Shown here: positions 24,660-32,755 of the stretch, piece after piece | Numbering within the stretch: position 1 is the stretch's first letter | Layout of the letters: every line of letters starts with the position of its first letter | NCBI GenBank assembly: GCA_007095845.1 | Contig: SFBI01000094.1 | Span: forward strand, 1 to 39,721 | Origin: Microcystis aeruginosa Ma_MB_S_20031200_S102 | Lineage (GTDB): Bacteria > Cyanobacteriota > Cyanobacteriia > Cyanobacteriales > Microcystaceae | Length of the DNA stretch: 39,721 nt | Direction: 5' to 3' | Program-made: the position numbers and the translations under genes | Notes under the pieces: generated by a model | The model's database searches: none | What the model saw: the letters and a program-made list of their open reading frames with translations, nothing else | Told to the model about the DNA's origin: nothing

Positions 24660-24884
24660 ATGGAAGTTAGAGAGATTAAAATTCGTGTTGACGCGGAATC
24701 GGCCGAGATTTATGAATCGGCTATATTTGCTGATCGCCAAAAGCTTGATGCTCTTCTTAGTTTGAGGTTGAAAGAATTTGCTAGAAAACGCCGCCCACTA
24801 GAGGCTGTTATGAGTGATATCAGTCGGAAAGCACAAGCTAGAGGCTTAACTCCCGAAATTTTGAGTGATTTGCTAAGTGAGTAA
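24660..24884 (+). CDS. Antitoxin of a PIN-family toxin-antitoxin pair
   Basis: 74 aa: MEVREIKIRVDAESAEIYES resembles a ribbon-helix-helix strand and first helix, followed by helices rich in R/K and an ending GLTPEILSDLLSE that recurs in antitoxins of COG1569-type PIN toxins. Its stop overlaps the toxin's GTG start by 8 bp. Probably binds the promoter and the toxin. Confidence 0.75.
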   Translation: MEVREIKIRVDAESAEIYESAIFADRQKLDALLSLRLKEFARKRRPLEAVMSDISRKAQARGLTPEILSDLLSE

Positions 24885-25314
24885 AGTGCGATACGTTTTT
24901 GATACCAACGTGATCATTAGCTCTTTGCTGTTTGAGGGTAGTAATCCTGACTTGGCAATTAGGTATGCACTCCAAAACGGCAACATTTTATTCTCATTAG
25001 AACTAATAGAAGAAATTGACGAAGTTCTCAGTTGTGCAAAGTTTAGAAAATATATCACAGATGAAGAAAGGGAAGAATTTTTAGACAGCTTTATAGATAG
25101 GGGAATATTGATTGAGGTGGTAGATGTTGTCAAGGAGTGCCGTGATGCCAAGGATGACAAGATTCTAGAGTTATCACTTAGTGGTAAAGCTGATTTGATT
25201 ATCAGTGGAGATAAAGATCTGTTGGTTCTTAATCCTTTTCGCTCAATACAAATACAATCTGTTGAGCAATTTCTAAAAAGTGTTGGTCACTATCCACCAA
25301 ACAAAGAGGCCTAA
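24877..25314 (+). CDS. PIN-family toxin (COG1569)
   Basis: 145 aa PIN domain with catalytic acidic residues in YVFDTNVIISSLLF, ELIEEIDEVL, CRDAKDDKILELSLSGKADL and ISGDKDLLVL. These are the defining motifs of the 'putative toxin component, PIN family'. GTG start at 24877 overlapping the antitoxin end gives coupling. Probably an RNase. Intact. Confidence 0.88.
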   Translation: MSKVRYVFDTNVIISSLLFEGSNPDLAIRYALQNGNILFSLELIEEIDEVLSCAKFRKYITDEEREEFLDSFIDRGILIEVVDVVKECRDAKDDKILELSLSGKADLIISGDKDLLVLNPFRSIQIQSVEQFLKSVGHYPPNKEA

Positions 25315-25366
25315 AACATCACTGCACTCGACCTTATGCTAAACTATCCGTTAGAGGTGCGAGAAT

Positions 25367-25463
25367 GAATTGATTATAAGCGATAGATTAATCTCCGTAA
25401 TATCCCCAATGGAGGGATGAGAAGGAAAATTTCCCTAGAGTCCTTCCATCAGGGGGATTACAT
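25367..25463. mobile_element. 97-bp insert flanked by GAAT duplications
   Basis: Interrupts the right-hand copy of the direct repeat present uninterrupted at 24536-24567. GAAT (25363-25366 and 25464-25467) stands on each side, matching a single GAAT in the empty copy. The insert has an internal imperfect hairpin (CCCCAATGGAGGGA with TCCTTCCATCAGGGGG) but no clear terminal inverted repeats. Confidence 0.65.
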
Positions 25464-25582
25464 GAATAAATTCTCAATAAAATCAACACAATATCAGAGT
25501 AAGAGTCTCTAAAAGTCTAGCAAATTATGGCAGTTATCTCGGCCGTCGGCTTTTTTTGATCACTCTCCCCTTATCCCCTAAA

Positions 25583-26488
25583 CTAACGCCGTCTCAACAA
25601 ATTTTTTATCTCTACCCAGATAGAAAGTTGACCACCTAGACTAGCGGGATGAGTGAAAATTCCTTGACGGGGACTGAATAAAAAGGCCAACATAAATAGG
25701 GTAAAAGCGACAAGCACGATCGCCGGTCCAGAGGGTAAATTCCAGTAATAACTTAAATACATCCCACTGATACTAGAAATAATACCCACACCCACACCCA
25801 CACCCATGACTTGATGGAGACGGGTAACTAAAAGATAGGCAGTGGCTGCCGGGGTAATCAAAAGGGACAAAACGAGGATTACTCCCACTGCTTGCAGACT
25901 AGCAACGATTGTCAAACCAATCAGGAGCATTAAGCCTAAATCTAATAAATTTACTGGTAAACCCGCCGCTTGCGCCCCGATTTTGTCGAAAGTGTAGAAT
26001 AATAGTTCTTTATACAGGAGCAAAACAGTTAATAAAACGATAACGGCAATAATTAGGGTATCACGGATGTTGTCAGCAGTAACACCGAGAATATTGCCGA
26101 AGAGAAAGTGATTAAGGTCAATTTTGTTGTTTTTTTGGATGAGAGTGATCAGGGTGATGCCAAAGGCAAAAAAAGCCGAGAAAACGATACCCATGGCCGC
26201 ATCTTCTTTGATTGGGGAACGATTACGGATTAAGTTAATCAGTAGGGTACTGACCATTGAGGCTAGTAAAGCACCCAAAAGAAGATTAAAATTACCAATA
26301 AAAGCGATCGCTAATCCGGGTAGGACCGAGTGACTGATGGCATCGCCCAAGAGGGCCAAACGTTGTACCATCAGGTAGGTTCCCACCACCGCACAAATGA
26401 TCCCGACGATGATAGCTTCAATTAGGGATCTCTGCATGAAACTATACTGTAAGGGTTCGATTAATCCTGTTAATAGATTGTTGCCCAT
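25583..26488 (-). CDS. Metal ABC transporter permease, ZnuB/MntB-type
   Basis: 301-aa inner-membrane permease with about eight segments of the ABC-3 family that imports Mn2+ or Zn2+. Conserved blocks: LVQRLALLGDAISHSVLPGLA, EDAAMGIVFSAFFAFG and LLITPAATAYLLVTRL. The ATP-binding and metal-binding partners are not on either side within this window. The Synechocystis MntB-type protein is the likely orthologue, but Mn versus Zn cannot be settled from sequence. Confidence 0.88.
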   Translation of the reverse strand: MGNNLLTGLIEPLQYSFMQRSLIEAIIVGIICAVVGTYLMVQRLALLGDAISHSVLPGLAIAFIGNFNLLLGALLASMVSTLLINLIRNRSPIKEDAAMGIVFSAFFAFGITLITLIQKNNKIDLNHFLFGNILGVTADNIRDTLIIAVIVLLTVLLLYKELLFYTFDKIGAQAAGLPVNLLDLGLMLLIGLTIVASLQAVGVILVLSLLITPAATAYLLVTRLHQVMGVGVGVGIISSISGMYLSYYWNLPSGPAIVLVAFTLFMLAFLFSPRQGIFTHPASLGGQLSIWVEIKNLLRRR

Positions 26489-26623
26489 GAATCTGCCTTG
26501 GGGTTAAATTTTTCTGATTCTCGATCGAGGTTTTGCTCCTAGGGTCTATCTTCTGAATCGGGGGAGAAGATAGGTTAGGATAATTAGGATTAATTGTAAG
26601 TTTTTTCGCTCCTAACTGCCGCC

Positions 26624-27142
26624 ATGGATACCCCCGTTCTTTCCTCAACTTTTTTTCTGACTCTCCTGCTCATGGTGGGATTATTCTTTTTTATTCGCGG
26701 TTCCGTCAAGGAGCGTATCGAACAGCGTGTCTATCTTACCAGTACCAGTGACGACCAACTATTGCAACAACTGCGAGATTATTTTGACCGACGTTCCTAT
26801 CAAGTCAAGGCGATCGAACCCGAACAGAATATTGTCAGATTACAGGGTTTTGTGCCGCCTAGCCCCTTTCTAGCGATATTTTTGACAATTTTAGCGGCCT
26901 TGGGTTTATTTTGCTTCTCACTGGTGTTATCGGTGTTATTTCCTGATACTAATCCCTATATTTTTGCTCTTGTGGGTTTATCTCCCCTCGCGGGTGTTTT
27001 CTATTGGCAAAAAGTCGGCCGTTTAGAGGAAGTGGCTTTTAAAGTAGAAAGCAAATCTCAGCAAACGGAATTAACTGTCAAAGCCCATCGAGACGAGTTA
27101 AGACAACTACAAGATAGTTTAACCTTTCTAGAAAGACAATAA
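26624..27142 (+). CDS. Cofactor assembly of complex C subunit B (CCB1-like, DUF3529)
   Basis: 172-aa membrane protein: one segment at about 9-25, soluble part (YLTSTSDDQLLQQLRDYFDR), two segments at about 85-125, then a charged helical tail. This matches the cyanobacterial homologues of CCB1, which help attach heme ci to cytochrome b6. It heads a tight plus-strand run with menI (7 bp) and DUF1361 (3 bp). Family assigned from overall pattern. Confidence 0.75.
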   Translation: MDTPVLSSTFFLTLLLMVGLFFFIRGSVKERIEQRVYLTSTSDDQLLQQLRDYFDRRSYQVKAIEPEQNIVRLQGFVPPSPFLAIFLTILAALGLFCFSLVLSVLFPDTNPYIFALVGLSPLAGVFYWQKVGRLEEVAFKVESKSQQTELTVKAHRDELRQLQDSLTFLERQ

Positions 27143-27149
27143 GCTTTTT

Positions 27150-27566
27150 ATGTCCTACGAGCGCCTAATTTATCTGGCCGATACCGATGCGGCCGGTGTG
27201 GTTTATTTTGCCCATCTTCTCTCGATCTGTCATGAAGCCTACGAGTTTTCTTTAGCACAATTTGGCATCAATATCAAGGATTTTTTGAAGGATTCTCCGG
27301 TTGCTCTACCGATTACTCAAGCGGAAATCCAGTTTTTTCGGCCTCTTTTTTGTGGCGATCGCATACAGATTAATTTCACTGTCCGATCCCTAAGCGAAAA
27401 CGAGTTTGAATTGCAGTATAAAATTTATTTGGCTGAAATCATGGTCGGAAAAGCGAAAACCCGCCATGTGTGCATCGCTCCCACCGATAGACAAAGAATC
27501 CCTTTTCCGGAATCTTTAAAAAATTGGTTAGGATATTTATCAACCCTAGAGGATACTGATATTTAA
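27150..27566 (+). CDS. menI: 1,4-dihydroxy-2-naphthoyl-CoA hydrolase (hot-dog thioesterase)
   Basis: 138-aa single hot-dog domain of the 4-hydroxybenzoyl-CoA thioesterase type; the signature YLADTDAAGVVYFAHLL carries the catalytic Asp13. Closely fits Synechocystis Slr0204, the DHNA-CoA thioesterase of phylloquinone synthesis. Central ITQAEIQFFRPLFCGDRIQ and later VGKAKTRHVCIAP are typical. Second in a tight three-gene run. Confidence 0.85.
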   Translation: MSYERLIYLADTDAAGVVYFAHLLSICHEAYEFSLAQFGINIKDFLKDSPVALPITQAEIQFFRPLFCGDRIQINFTVRSLSENEFELQYKIYLAEIMVGKAKTRHVCIAPTDRQRIPFPESLKNWLGYLSTLEDTDI

Positions 27567-27569
27567 GAG

Positions 27570-28199
27570 ATGATTTGGGCAGATTTAACGATAATTTTAA
27601 CGAGGGATTGGTGGCACAATGCCTGGCAATTATTTAACCTTAGCACTGGGAGGATTATCTGGAATTCTTTTCTGGCTTTTATCCCCTTTATCCTCAGCTT
27701 TTGGCTATTTCGGATCACCCTCGATCGTTCCCTATTCTGGTGGTTAATTCTCTTAGTTTTTGTGCTTTTTTTACCCAATGCTCCCTATATTCTCACCGAT
27801 AGCATTCATTTAATCTTTTATGTTCAGCAGGATTACGCCAAAAGTTTATTTTTTTTAGTTTTAATTCCCCAGTATAGTATCTTTATTTTTCTTGGCTTTC
27901 AGTTATACGTTCTCTCCTTACTTAATTTAAAAAGTTATTGTCAGCAAAGTCAGCTAAATTCAGCAGTTTTACCCCTAGAAATAACCCTCCATTTTTTAAG
28001 TGCGATCGGTATCTATCTGGGGCGTTTTCTCCGACTGAATAGTTGGCACTTAATCACTCAACCGCAGCAACTATTCTGGAGTTTGCAGAATTTACTGACT
28101 AAAAAACCTTTGATCTTCATCTCTGTCTGTTTTTTAATTATTTGGCTACTATACGAAATCAATAAAAGGCTTTACAATCGACTTTCTGGCTACAATTAA
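27570..28199 (+). CDS. DUF1361 membrane protein
   Basis: 209 aa with six or so hydrophobic segments; the central block LFLPNAPYILTDSIHLIF is the hallmark of DUF1361. Function not established. Only 3 bp after menI, so probably co-transcribed. A basic cluster ends the protein (NKRLYNRL). Confidence 0.8.
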   Translation: MIWADLTIILTRDWWHNAWQLFNLSTGRIIWNSFLAFIPFILSFWLFRITLDRSLFWWLILLVFVLFLPNAPYILTDSIHLIFYVQQDYAKSLFFLVLIPQYSIFIFLGFQLYVLSLLNLKSYCQQSQLNSAVLPLEITLHFLSAIGIYLGRFLRLNSWHLITQPQQLFWSLQNLLTKKPLIFISVCFLIIWLLYEINKRLYNRLSGYN

Positions 28200-28435
28200 C
28201 GCCTATCGGGAATTTCGACCCTCTCCCTCTCCTAGTCCCTTTCGGATTAATTAAAAGAGGTTCTTCCGAACTTACAATGTAGAAAATTCCCCAAGCTCCC
28301 TCTCTGTCCAGCAATGCTCTAAAGTTGATAAATATCAATCTAACAAAAACTCAAAGCTTTACTATACAAGCTTTACAGATCAATTTGCCGCACCGATATT
28401 ATGATCATGATCAATATTTTTTCTCTCTCATCCCC

Positions 28436-29776
28436 ATGACAAGCACTGATCAATCTCAACCCCTGCCTAGGGATGACTATTTTCACTACCAAAATTGTTG
28501 GTATCCTGTGTTATTCGTGCAGGATTGGCAAAAAAATCCCTACTCTTTCTCTCTTTATGGGCAACCATTGCTAATATTTCGCGATCAGCAGGGAAAATGG
28601 GGCTGTTTGCTCGATCGCTGTCCCCATCGCTTGGCGAAACTCTCCACCGGACAGATGATCGCTGGGCGTTTAGAATGTTTGTACCATGGTTGGCAGTTCG
28701 AGACGGATGGAAAATGTTCCCATATTCCCCAACTGCCAGTTAATACCCCGATTCCTCGCAATGCCAAGGTTAAATCCTATCGGGTGGTGGAACGTCAGGG
28801 AGTCCTCTGGGTTTGGTTAGGAGAAGAGGAAACAGCGAAAGAAAGCGATATTCCTATCATCAAAGACCTAGAAGACCCCAATTGTGTCCATACCGATTAT
28901 CTCATTGATTTTCCCTACGAACAGGGCTATTTACTCGAAAATCTCTTCGATCCCGCCCATGTTAATATTAGCCATGATCGCAGCGAATTCGGGGCAAAAC
29001 GGGAAAATGCTCAACCGTTAGCCTTCCAAATCCTCGAAATCTCGGCGCGGGGAATTCGCAGTCAGTGGCGCAATAGCGGCAATCCGCAGGAAAGCTGGAA
29101 ACATCTGGATTTTATAGCCCCTAATCTCGTTCATTATCGTTTTTCTGTGCCTAATCCCCATTGGTATGCTGGATTGGCTTTATACGGGATTTCTCTCGGT
29201 CAAGGTCGTTCTCGCTTACTGGTGCGACGTTACCAAAATTTTGCCGTTAACTCCCGTCAATACCGTTGGCGCTGGTTGGAACATCTGCGTCAAAGTCGCA
29301 TCCTCGAAGATGATCTACCTTTGATTCAAAGTCAGCAGCAAATGGTGGAAAAGTCAAGAGATACTTTACAAAAATTATACTTGCCCTTAAAAAGTTCCGA
29401 TGCGTTGGTGATTGAGTTACGTCAATGGTTCGATCGCTATGGGGACTCTTTCCCCTACTATCAAGGCTACACCAGCCAGCGGACAACGGCGATCGATTTA
29501 TCCGATCCTTTACCCCTCGATCGCTATTCTCGTCACACTGTCCACTGTCGCACCTGTAGCGCTGCCCATGAAAAAATGGTAAAAACTAAACAAATCACAA
29601 CTTTAATGGGTATATTATTAGTTTTACTGGCAATTTTATCCCCAAATCAGTCTATCTATCAAATTACTGCCCTTATTTTTGCAATTTTGGCTTTAGCAAT
29701 AGCGATCGCTGCCAATTACACCCGCAGAAAATTTGAACGCACCTATGAGAAAAAAGCCCATACCAAACTACAGTAA
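28436..29776 (+). CDS. Rieske-type oxygenase of the Tic55/PaO/Lls1 group
   Basis: 446 aa from ATG 28436; the frame is open to a TTG at 28325, but the ATG gives the family N-terminus (DDYFHYQNCWYPVLFVQDW). Rieske [2Fe-2S] ligands CPHR (Cys62, His64) and CLYHGW (Cys81, His84). Mononuclear iron region ENLFDPAHVNISHD. A C-terminal CRTC and a final hydrophobic segment anchor it, as in chloroplast PaO/Lls1 relatives that oxygenate chlorophyll breakdown products. Substrate here unknown; pheophorbide-like pigment or carotenoid are guesses. Confidence 0.88.
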   Translation: MTSTDQSQPLPRDDYFHYQNCWYPVLFVQDWQKNPYSFSLYGQPLLIFRDQQGKWGCLLDRCPHRLAKLSTGQMIAGRLECLYHGWQFETDGKCSHIPQLPVNTPIPRNAKVKSYRVVERQGVLWVWLGEEETAKESDIPIIKDLEDPNCVHTDYLIDFPYEQGYLLENLFDPAHVNISHDRSEFGAKRENAQPLAFQILEISARGIRSQWRNSGNPQESWKHLDFIAPNLVHYRFSVPNPHWYAGLALYGISLGQGRSRLLVRRYQNFAVNSRQYRWRWLEHLRQSRILEDDLPLIQSQQQMVEKSRDTLQKLYLPLKSSDALVIELRQWFDRYGDSFPYYQGYTSQRTTAIDLSDPLPLDRYSRHTVHCRTCSAAHEKMVKTKQITTLMGILLVLLAILSPNQSIYQITALIFAILALAIAIAANYTRRKFERTYEKKAHTKLQ

Positions 29777-29779
29777 TAA

Positions 29780-29868
29780 TACTAAATCTGGTTATTAAAA
29801 ACTGATTATTTATTCCCCTTTGCCTTTTGCCTCTCCTCATAACTAGCCTGTACTCAACGGATTTAGTA
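29780..29868. mobile_element. 89-bp MITE-like repeat, uninterrupted copy
   Basis: TACTAAATCTGGTTATTAAA through ACTCAACGGATTTAGTA with inverted ends TACTAAATC/GGATTTAGTA. Second, interrupted copy at 10586-10816. Lies directly after the Rieske gene. Confidence 0.8.
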
Positions 29869-30024
29869 TAAGTAGGGTTTGCCGAATAATGGTAAAACCC
29901 TTTTAAAATAAAGCTTTTGACCTGTTAAAGTCCGATGTTAGTGCAAGAAAATAGGATTGGGACTTTCAAAAACCTTGCATTGTCCTTTTTGTAGTACATA
30001 GCTTGGTACAAAAGACCCTACTTA
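29869..30024. mobile_element. 156-bp MITE-like element adjoining the previous one
   Basis: Perfect 9-bp ends TAAGTAGGG and CCCTACTTA, extended imperfectly (TAAGTAGGGTTT against AAAGACCCTACTTA). No ORF. It abuts the 89-bp element at a TA, so one may have inserted next to the other. Confidence 0.65.
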
Positions 30025-30102
30025 ATTTAATCCTTTGCTTTCATGAACATCATAAATCTAGTTGACTAGAAAAAATAACCGAAATTAGTGATTTTTTTAT
30101 CC

Positions 30103-30145
30103 TAGATCTGTAGAGACACTAGAGTTAACATCCCTACAGAATCTA
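30103..30145. other. Imperfect inverted repeat 3' of dxr
   Basis: TAGATCTGTAGAGAC and TCCCTACAGAATCTA pair with one gap around a 13-bp loop. It lies just after the dxr stop; no U-run follows on the dxr strand, so it is either a weak terminator or a repeat of the common TGTAGAGAC family. Confidence 0.4.
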
Positions 30146-30151
30146 GACGAT

Positions 30152-31324
30152 CTAGACCCGATTGGTAATCAGACAGTTAGATACTTCTTGACGCGCCCAA
30201 TTATCGGCGGCTAAAATGTCATCTAGGCTAGGATTAGAACTGTTATGAATTGCAAAGCGATCGCAGACTTTTTCAATCACCCGGGGAATATCTAAGAAGC
30301 TAATCTTTTCTTCTAAAAATAATGCTACTGCTTGTTCATTGGCCGCATTTAATACTGCTGGCATTGCCCCACCTGAGCGCCCAGCTGCATAAGCTAATCC
30401 CATACAGGGATATTTTTGATGATCGGGTTCTTTGAAGGTTAAACTGCCAGCTTTAACTAAATTTAAAGGTTCCCAATCAGTATAAATTCTTTCAGGCCAA
30501 GACAAGGCATATAATAGGGGTAAACGCATATCAGGCCAGCCTAATTGAGCTAAAACTGAGGTATCCTGTAACTCAATTAAAGAGTGAATAATACTTTGGG
30601 GATGAATAACAATATCGATCGCATTATAATCGATACCAAATAGATAATGAGCTTCGATAACTTCTAGACCTTTATTCATCAAAGTAGCCGAATCGATGGT
30701 GATTTTTCTGCCCATCGACCAGTTAGGATGTTTGAGGGCATCAGCTACGGTTACTTGTGACAATTTTTCCACGGGTAAATCCCGAAAAGCACCCCCAGAA
30801 GCGGTGAGAATAATCTTTTTTAATCCCCCGGTGGGAACTCCTTGCAAACATTGAAAAATAGCTGAATGTTCCGAGTCAGCAGGTAATAATTTAACTCCGT
30901 GTTTTGCCACTAAAGGCAGCACCACCGGACCGCCAGCAATCAGAGTTTCTTTATTAGCGAGAGCGATATCTTTACCAGCAGTAATAGCGGCAATCGTCGG
31001 CAGCAATCCCGCACAACCGACAATTCCCGTGACGACGCTTTCGGAATCGCCATAACGGGCCACTTCGATTACTCCTTCCTTTCCTGCTAGGATAATCGGG
31101 GTGTAGTCAAGGTCGGAAATTAGGCCTTTCAGGTCTTCTAGTTGACTTTCGTTATTAATCGCCACGATTTGCGGGCGAAATTGCCGAATTTGCTCCGATA
31201 GTAGTTGAATATTATTACCTGTGGCTAATCCCACCACTTGAAACTTATCGGGATGATCGGTGACAATATCGAGAGTTTGAGTACCGATCGAGCCAGTGGA
31301 GCCTAAAATCGAGATTTTTTTCAT
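30152..31324 (-). CDS. dxr: 1-deoxy-D-xylulose-5-phosphate reductoisomerase
   Basis: Second step of the MEP isoprenoid pathway. 390 aa, the normal length. NADPH site [14 protein letters not shown] at the N-terminus; metal and substrate loops include [45 protein letters not shown] and [13 protein letters not shown]. All signature residues visible. The ATG lies at 31324. Confidence 0.96.
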   Translation of the reverse strand: MKKISILGSTGSIGTQTLDIVTDHPDKFQVVGLATGNNIQLLSEQIRQFRPQIVAINNESQLEDLKGLISDLDYTPIILAGKEGVIEVARYGDSESVVTGIVGCAGLLPTIAAITAGKDIALANKETLIAGGPVVLPLVAKHGVKLLPADSEHSAIFQCLQGVPTGGLKKIILTASGGAFRDLPVEKLSQVTVADALKHPNWSMGRKITIDSATLMNKGLEVIEAHYLFGIDYNAIDIVIHPQSIIHSLIELQDTSVLAQLGWPDMRLPLLYALSWPERIYTDWEPLNLVKAGSLTFKEPDHQKYPCMGLAYAAGRSGGAMPAVLNAANEQAVALFLEEKISFLDIPRVIEKVCDRFAIHNSSNPSLDDILAADNWARQEVSNCLITNRV

Positions 31325-31471
31325 TAGAAACTTAATATAATTTGGGGATTAGCTTTAAATATACGTTCTCTGGGGTCTTTCCGGCACGTCAGCGTCAATA
31401 TTAAATATTTGTTAAAAAAGTTGCTATTTTGACTTTTTTGTGCTACGGCTTAGAAAAAGTCACCGATAGAA

Positions 31472-31765
31472 ATGGTGAGAGAATCGAATAGAAAGGTCAA
31501 TGGATTAGGCTGTCTAGCGGGGGGTCTGGTTTTTTGCCTCTTATTTCCCCTGTGTTTTTTCGTTTTTGGTTGGTTATCCTTCGCTGTTGGCCCGATGGGT
31601 TGCGCTTTCCCCAGTCAATGTTCGACAGAGGGGGAAATCATCAAGTTTATCCTATCAATGATTTCGTTTTTTGGGGGAGGATTTGCATTACCTATATTCC
31701 TCAGTTGTGCCGTGGGAAAAGCTGTCAGATTTGGGTTAAGTCGGGAAAAAAATAACCGAACTTAA
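31472..31765 (+). CDS. Small two-segment membrane protein, unknown
   Basis: 97 aa with two hydrophobic stretches (about 13-38 and 59-83) and a lumen- or periplasm-side CAFPSQC pair. The opening NGLGCLAGGLVFCLLF recalls other small cyanobacterial membrane proteins, but I can name no family. Its stop is inside a hairpin terminator. Confidence 0.55.
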   Translation: MVRESNRKVNGLGCLAGGLVFCLLFPLCFFVFGWLSFAVGPMGCAFPSQCSTEGEIIKFILSMISFFGGGFALPIFLSCAVGKAVRFGLSREKNNRT

Positions 31766-31777
31766 ACATAAGTTCGG
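31756..31777. terminator. Hairpin terminator between convergent genes
   Basis: CCGAACTTA-AACA-TAAGTTCGG forms a perfect 9-bp stem with a 4-base loop, followed by a T-containing stretch on the plus strand and preceded by an A-rich run for the minus strand. It serves the end of the small membrane-protein gene and possibly also desC, converging from the right. Confidence 0.65.
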
Positions 31778-31805
31778 CTAGATTTAATTTAACAACTGGA
31801 CAAAA

Positions 31806-32639
31806 CTAACTTTCTGTCGTGACTGCTGTGGTGGGAGGTAACTTAATATTAGTAGCTAATCCCAGAATTTGCAGCAGACGGATGGTCATCCAAGTCAGGT
31901 CAACCTCCCACCATTGTAGGCCATGACGGGCTGAATACTGATAGGCATGGTGATTATTGTGCCAACCTTCACCGAAAGTTAAGAGAGCAACCCACCAACA
32001 ATTTTTAGAATTATCGTGGGATTCATGGCTAACATAACCGAATTTGTGGGTGGCGCTGTTGACAAACCAAGTAGAGTGGAAAACTAAGACCAAGCGCACA
32101 AAAATTCCCCAAATTACAAACGGCCAACCACCCATAGCATAGAGAATTAAGCCTAGAACAATTTGGATAGGAACAAAATAATTTTGACAGAATTTATAGA
32201 AAGGATCGTCGGCGATATCCTGGGTAAAACGAGCAATTTCTTCATCAGCAGGAATTTCGTGCAGCATCCAACCCATGTGACTCCACCAGAAACCTTTATT
32301 AGAATCGTGGGGATCGGGAGCAGTATCAGAATATTTATGATGAATACGATGTAAACCTATCCATGCGATCGCACCCCCCTGACAAGCGAGGGTTCCGCAC
32401 AAAACCAGAAAGTATTCTAACCATTTGGGAGTCTTAAAACTCCGATGGGAGACCAAACGATGGAAACCGAGGGTAATTCCTAAACCCCCAGTAATCCAAT
32501 AAAGAATCAATGTCACTCCCACAGCACCCCAGCTAAAATTGCCAGGCAAGAAGGCTAAAAGAGCCACTAAGTGGATAAAAGCCATGTAGATGAGAGTCAC
32601 CCAGTCAATGGGCAGTTTTTCGGAAGTCGCAACAGTCAT
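31806..32639 (-). CDS. desC: Acyl-lipid delta-9 desaturase
   Basis: Introduces the first double bond into stearate on glycerolipids at the membrane. 277 aa from Met at 32639 (MTVATSEKLPIDW); an upstream ATG would add four residues. The three histidine boxes of the diiron centre are complete: HRLVSH, HRIHH and HNNHH. Hydrophobic segments around 17-60 and 158-190. Divergent from the next plus-strand gene. Confidence 0.9.
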   Translation of the reverse strand: MTVATSEKLPIDWVTLIYMAFIHLVALLAFLPGNFSWGAVGVTLILYWITGGLGITLGFHRLVSHRSFKTPKWLEYFLVLCGTLACQGGAIAWIGLHRIHHKYSDTAPDPHDSNKGFWWSHMGWMLHEIPADEEIARFTQDIADDPFYKFCQNYFVPIQIVLGLILYAMGGWPFVIWGIFVRLVLVFHSTWFVNSATHKFGYVSHESHDNSKNCWWVALLTFGEGWHNNHHAYQYSARHGLQWWEVDLTWMTIRLLQILGLATNIKLPPTTAVTTES

Positions 32640-32755
32640 TGAATAACCCAAAGGGAAACAACAGGAGACAGAGCATCATTGTCTTATCCGTCTCGATTTG
32701 ACACAGGGGAAACTTTGACGCTTAATAAATAGTAACAAATATCACAGTCTATTGT

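Noticed and set aside
24510-24740. Minus-strand ORF of 76 aa
   Set aside because: Covers the promoter region and start of the PIN antitoxin on the other strand; no recognisable protein features.
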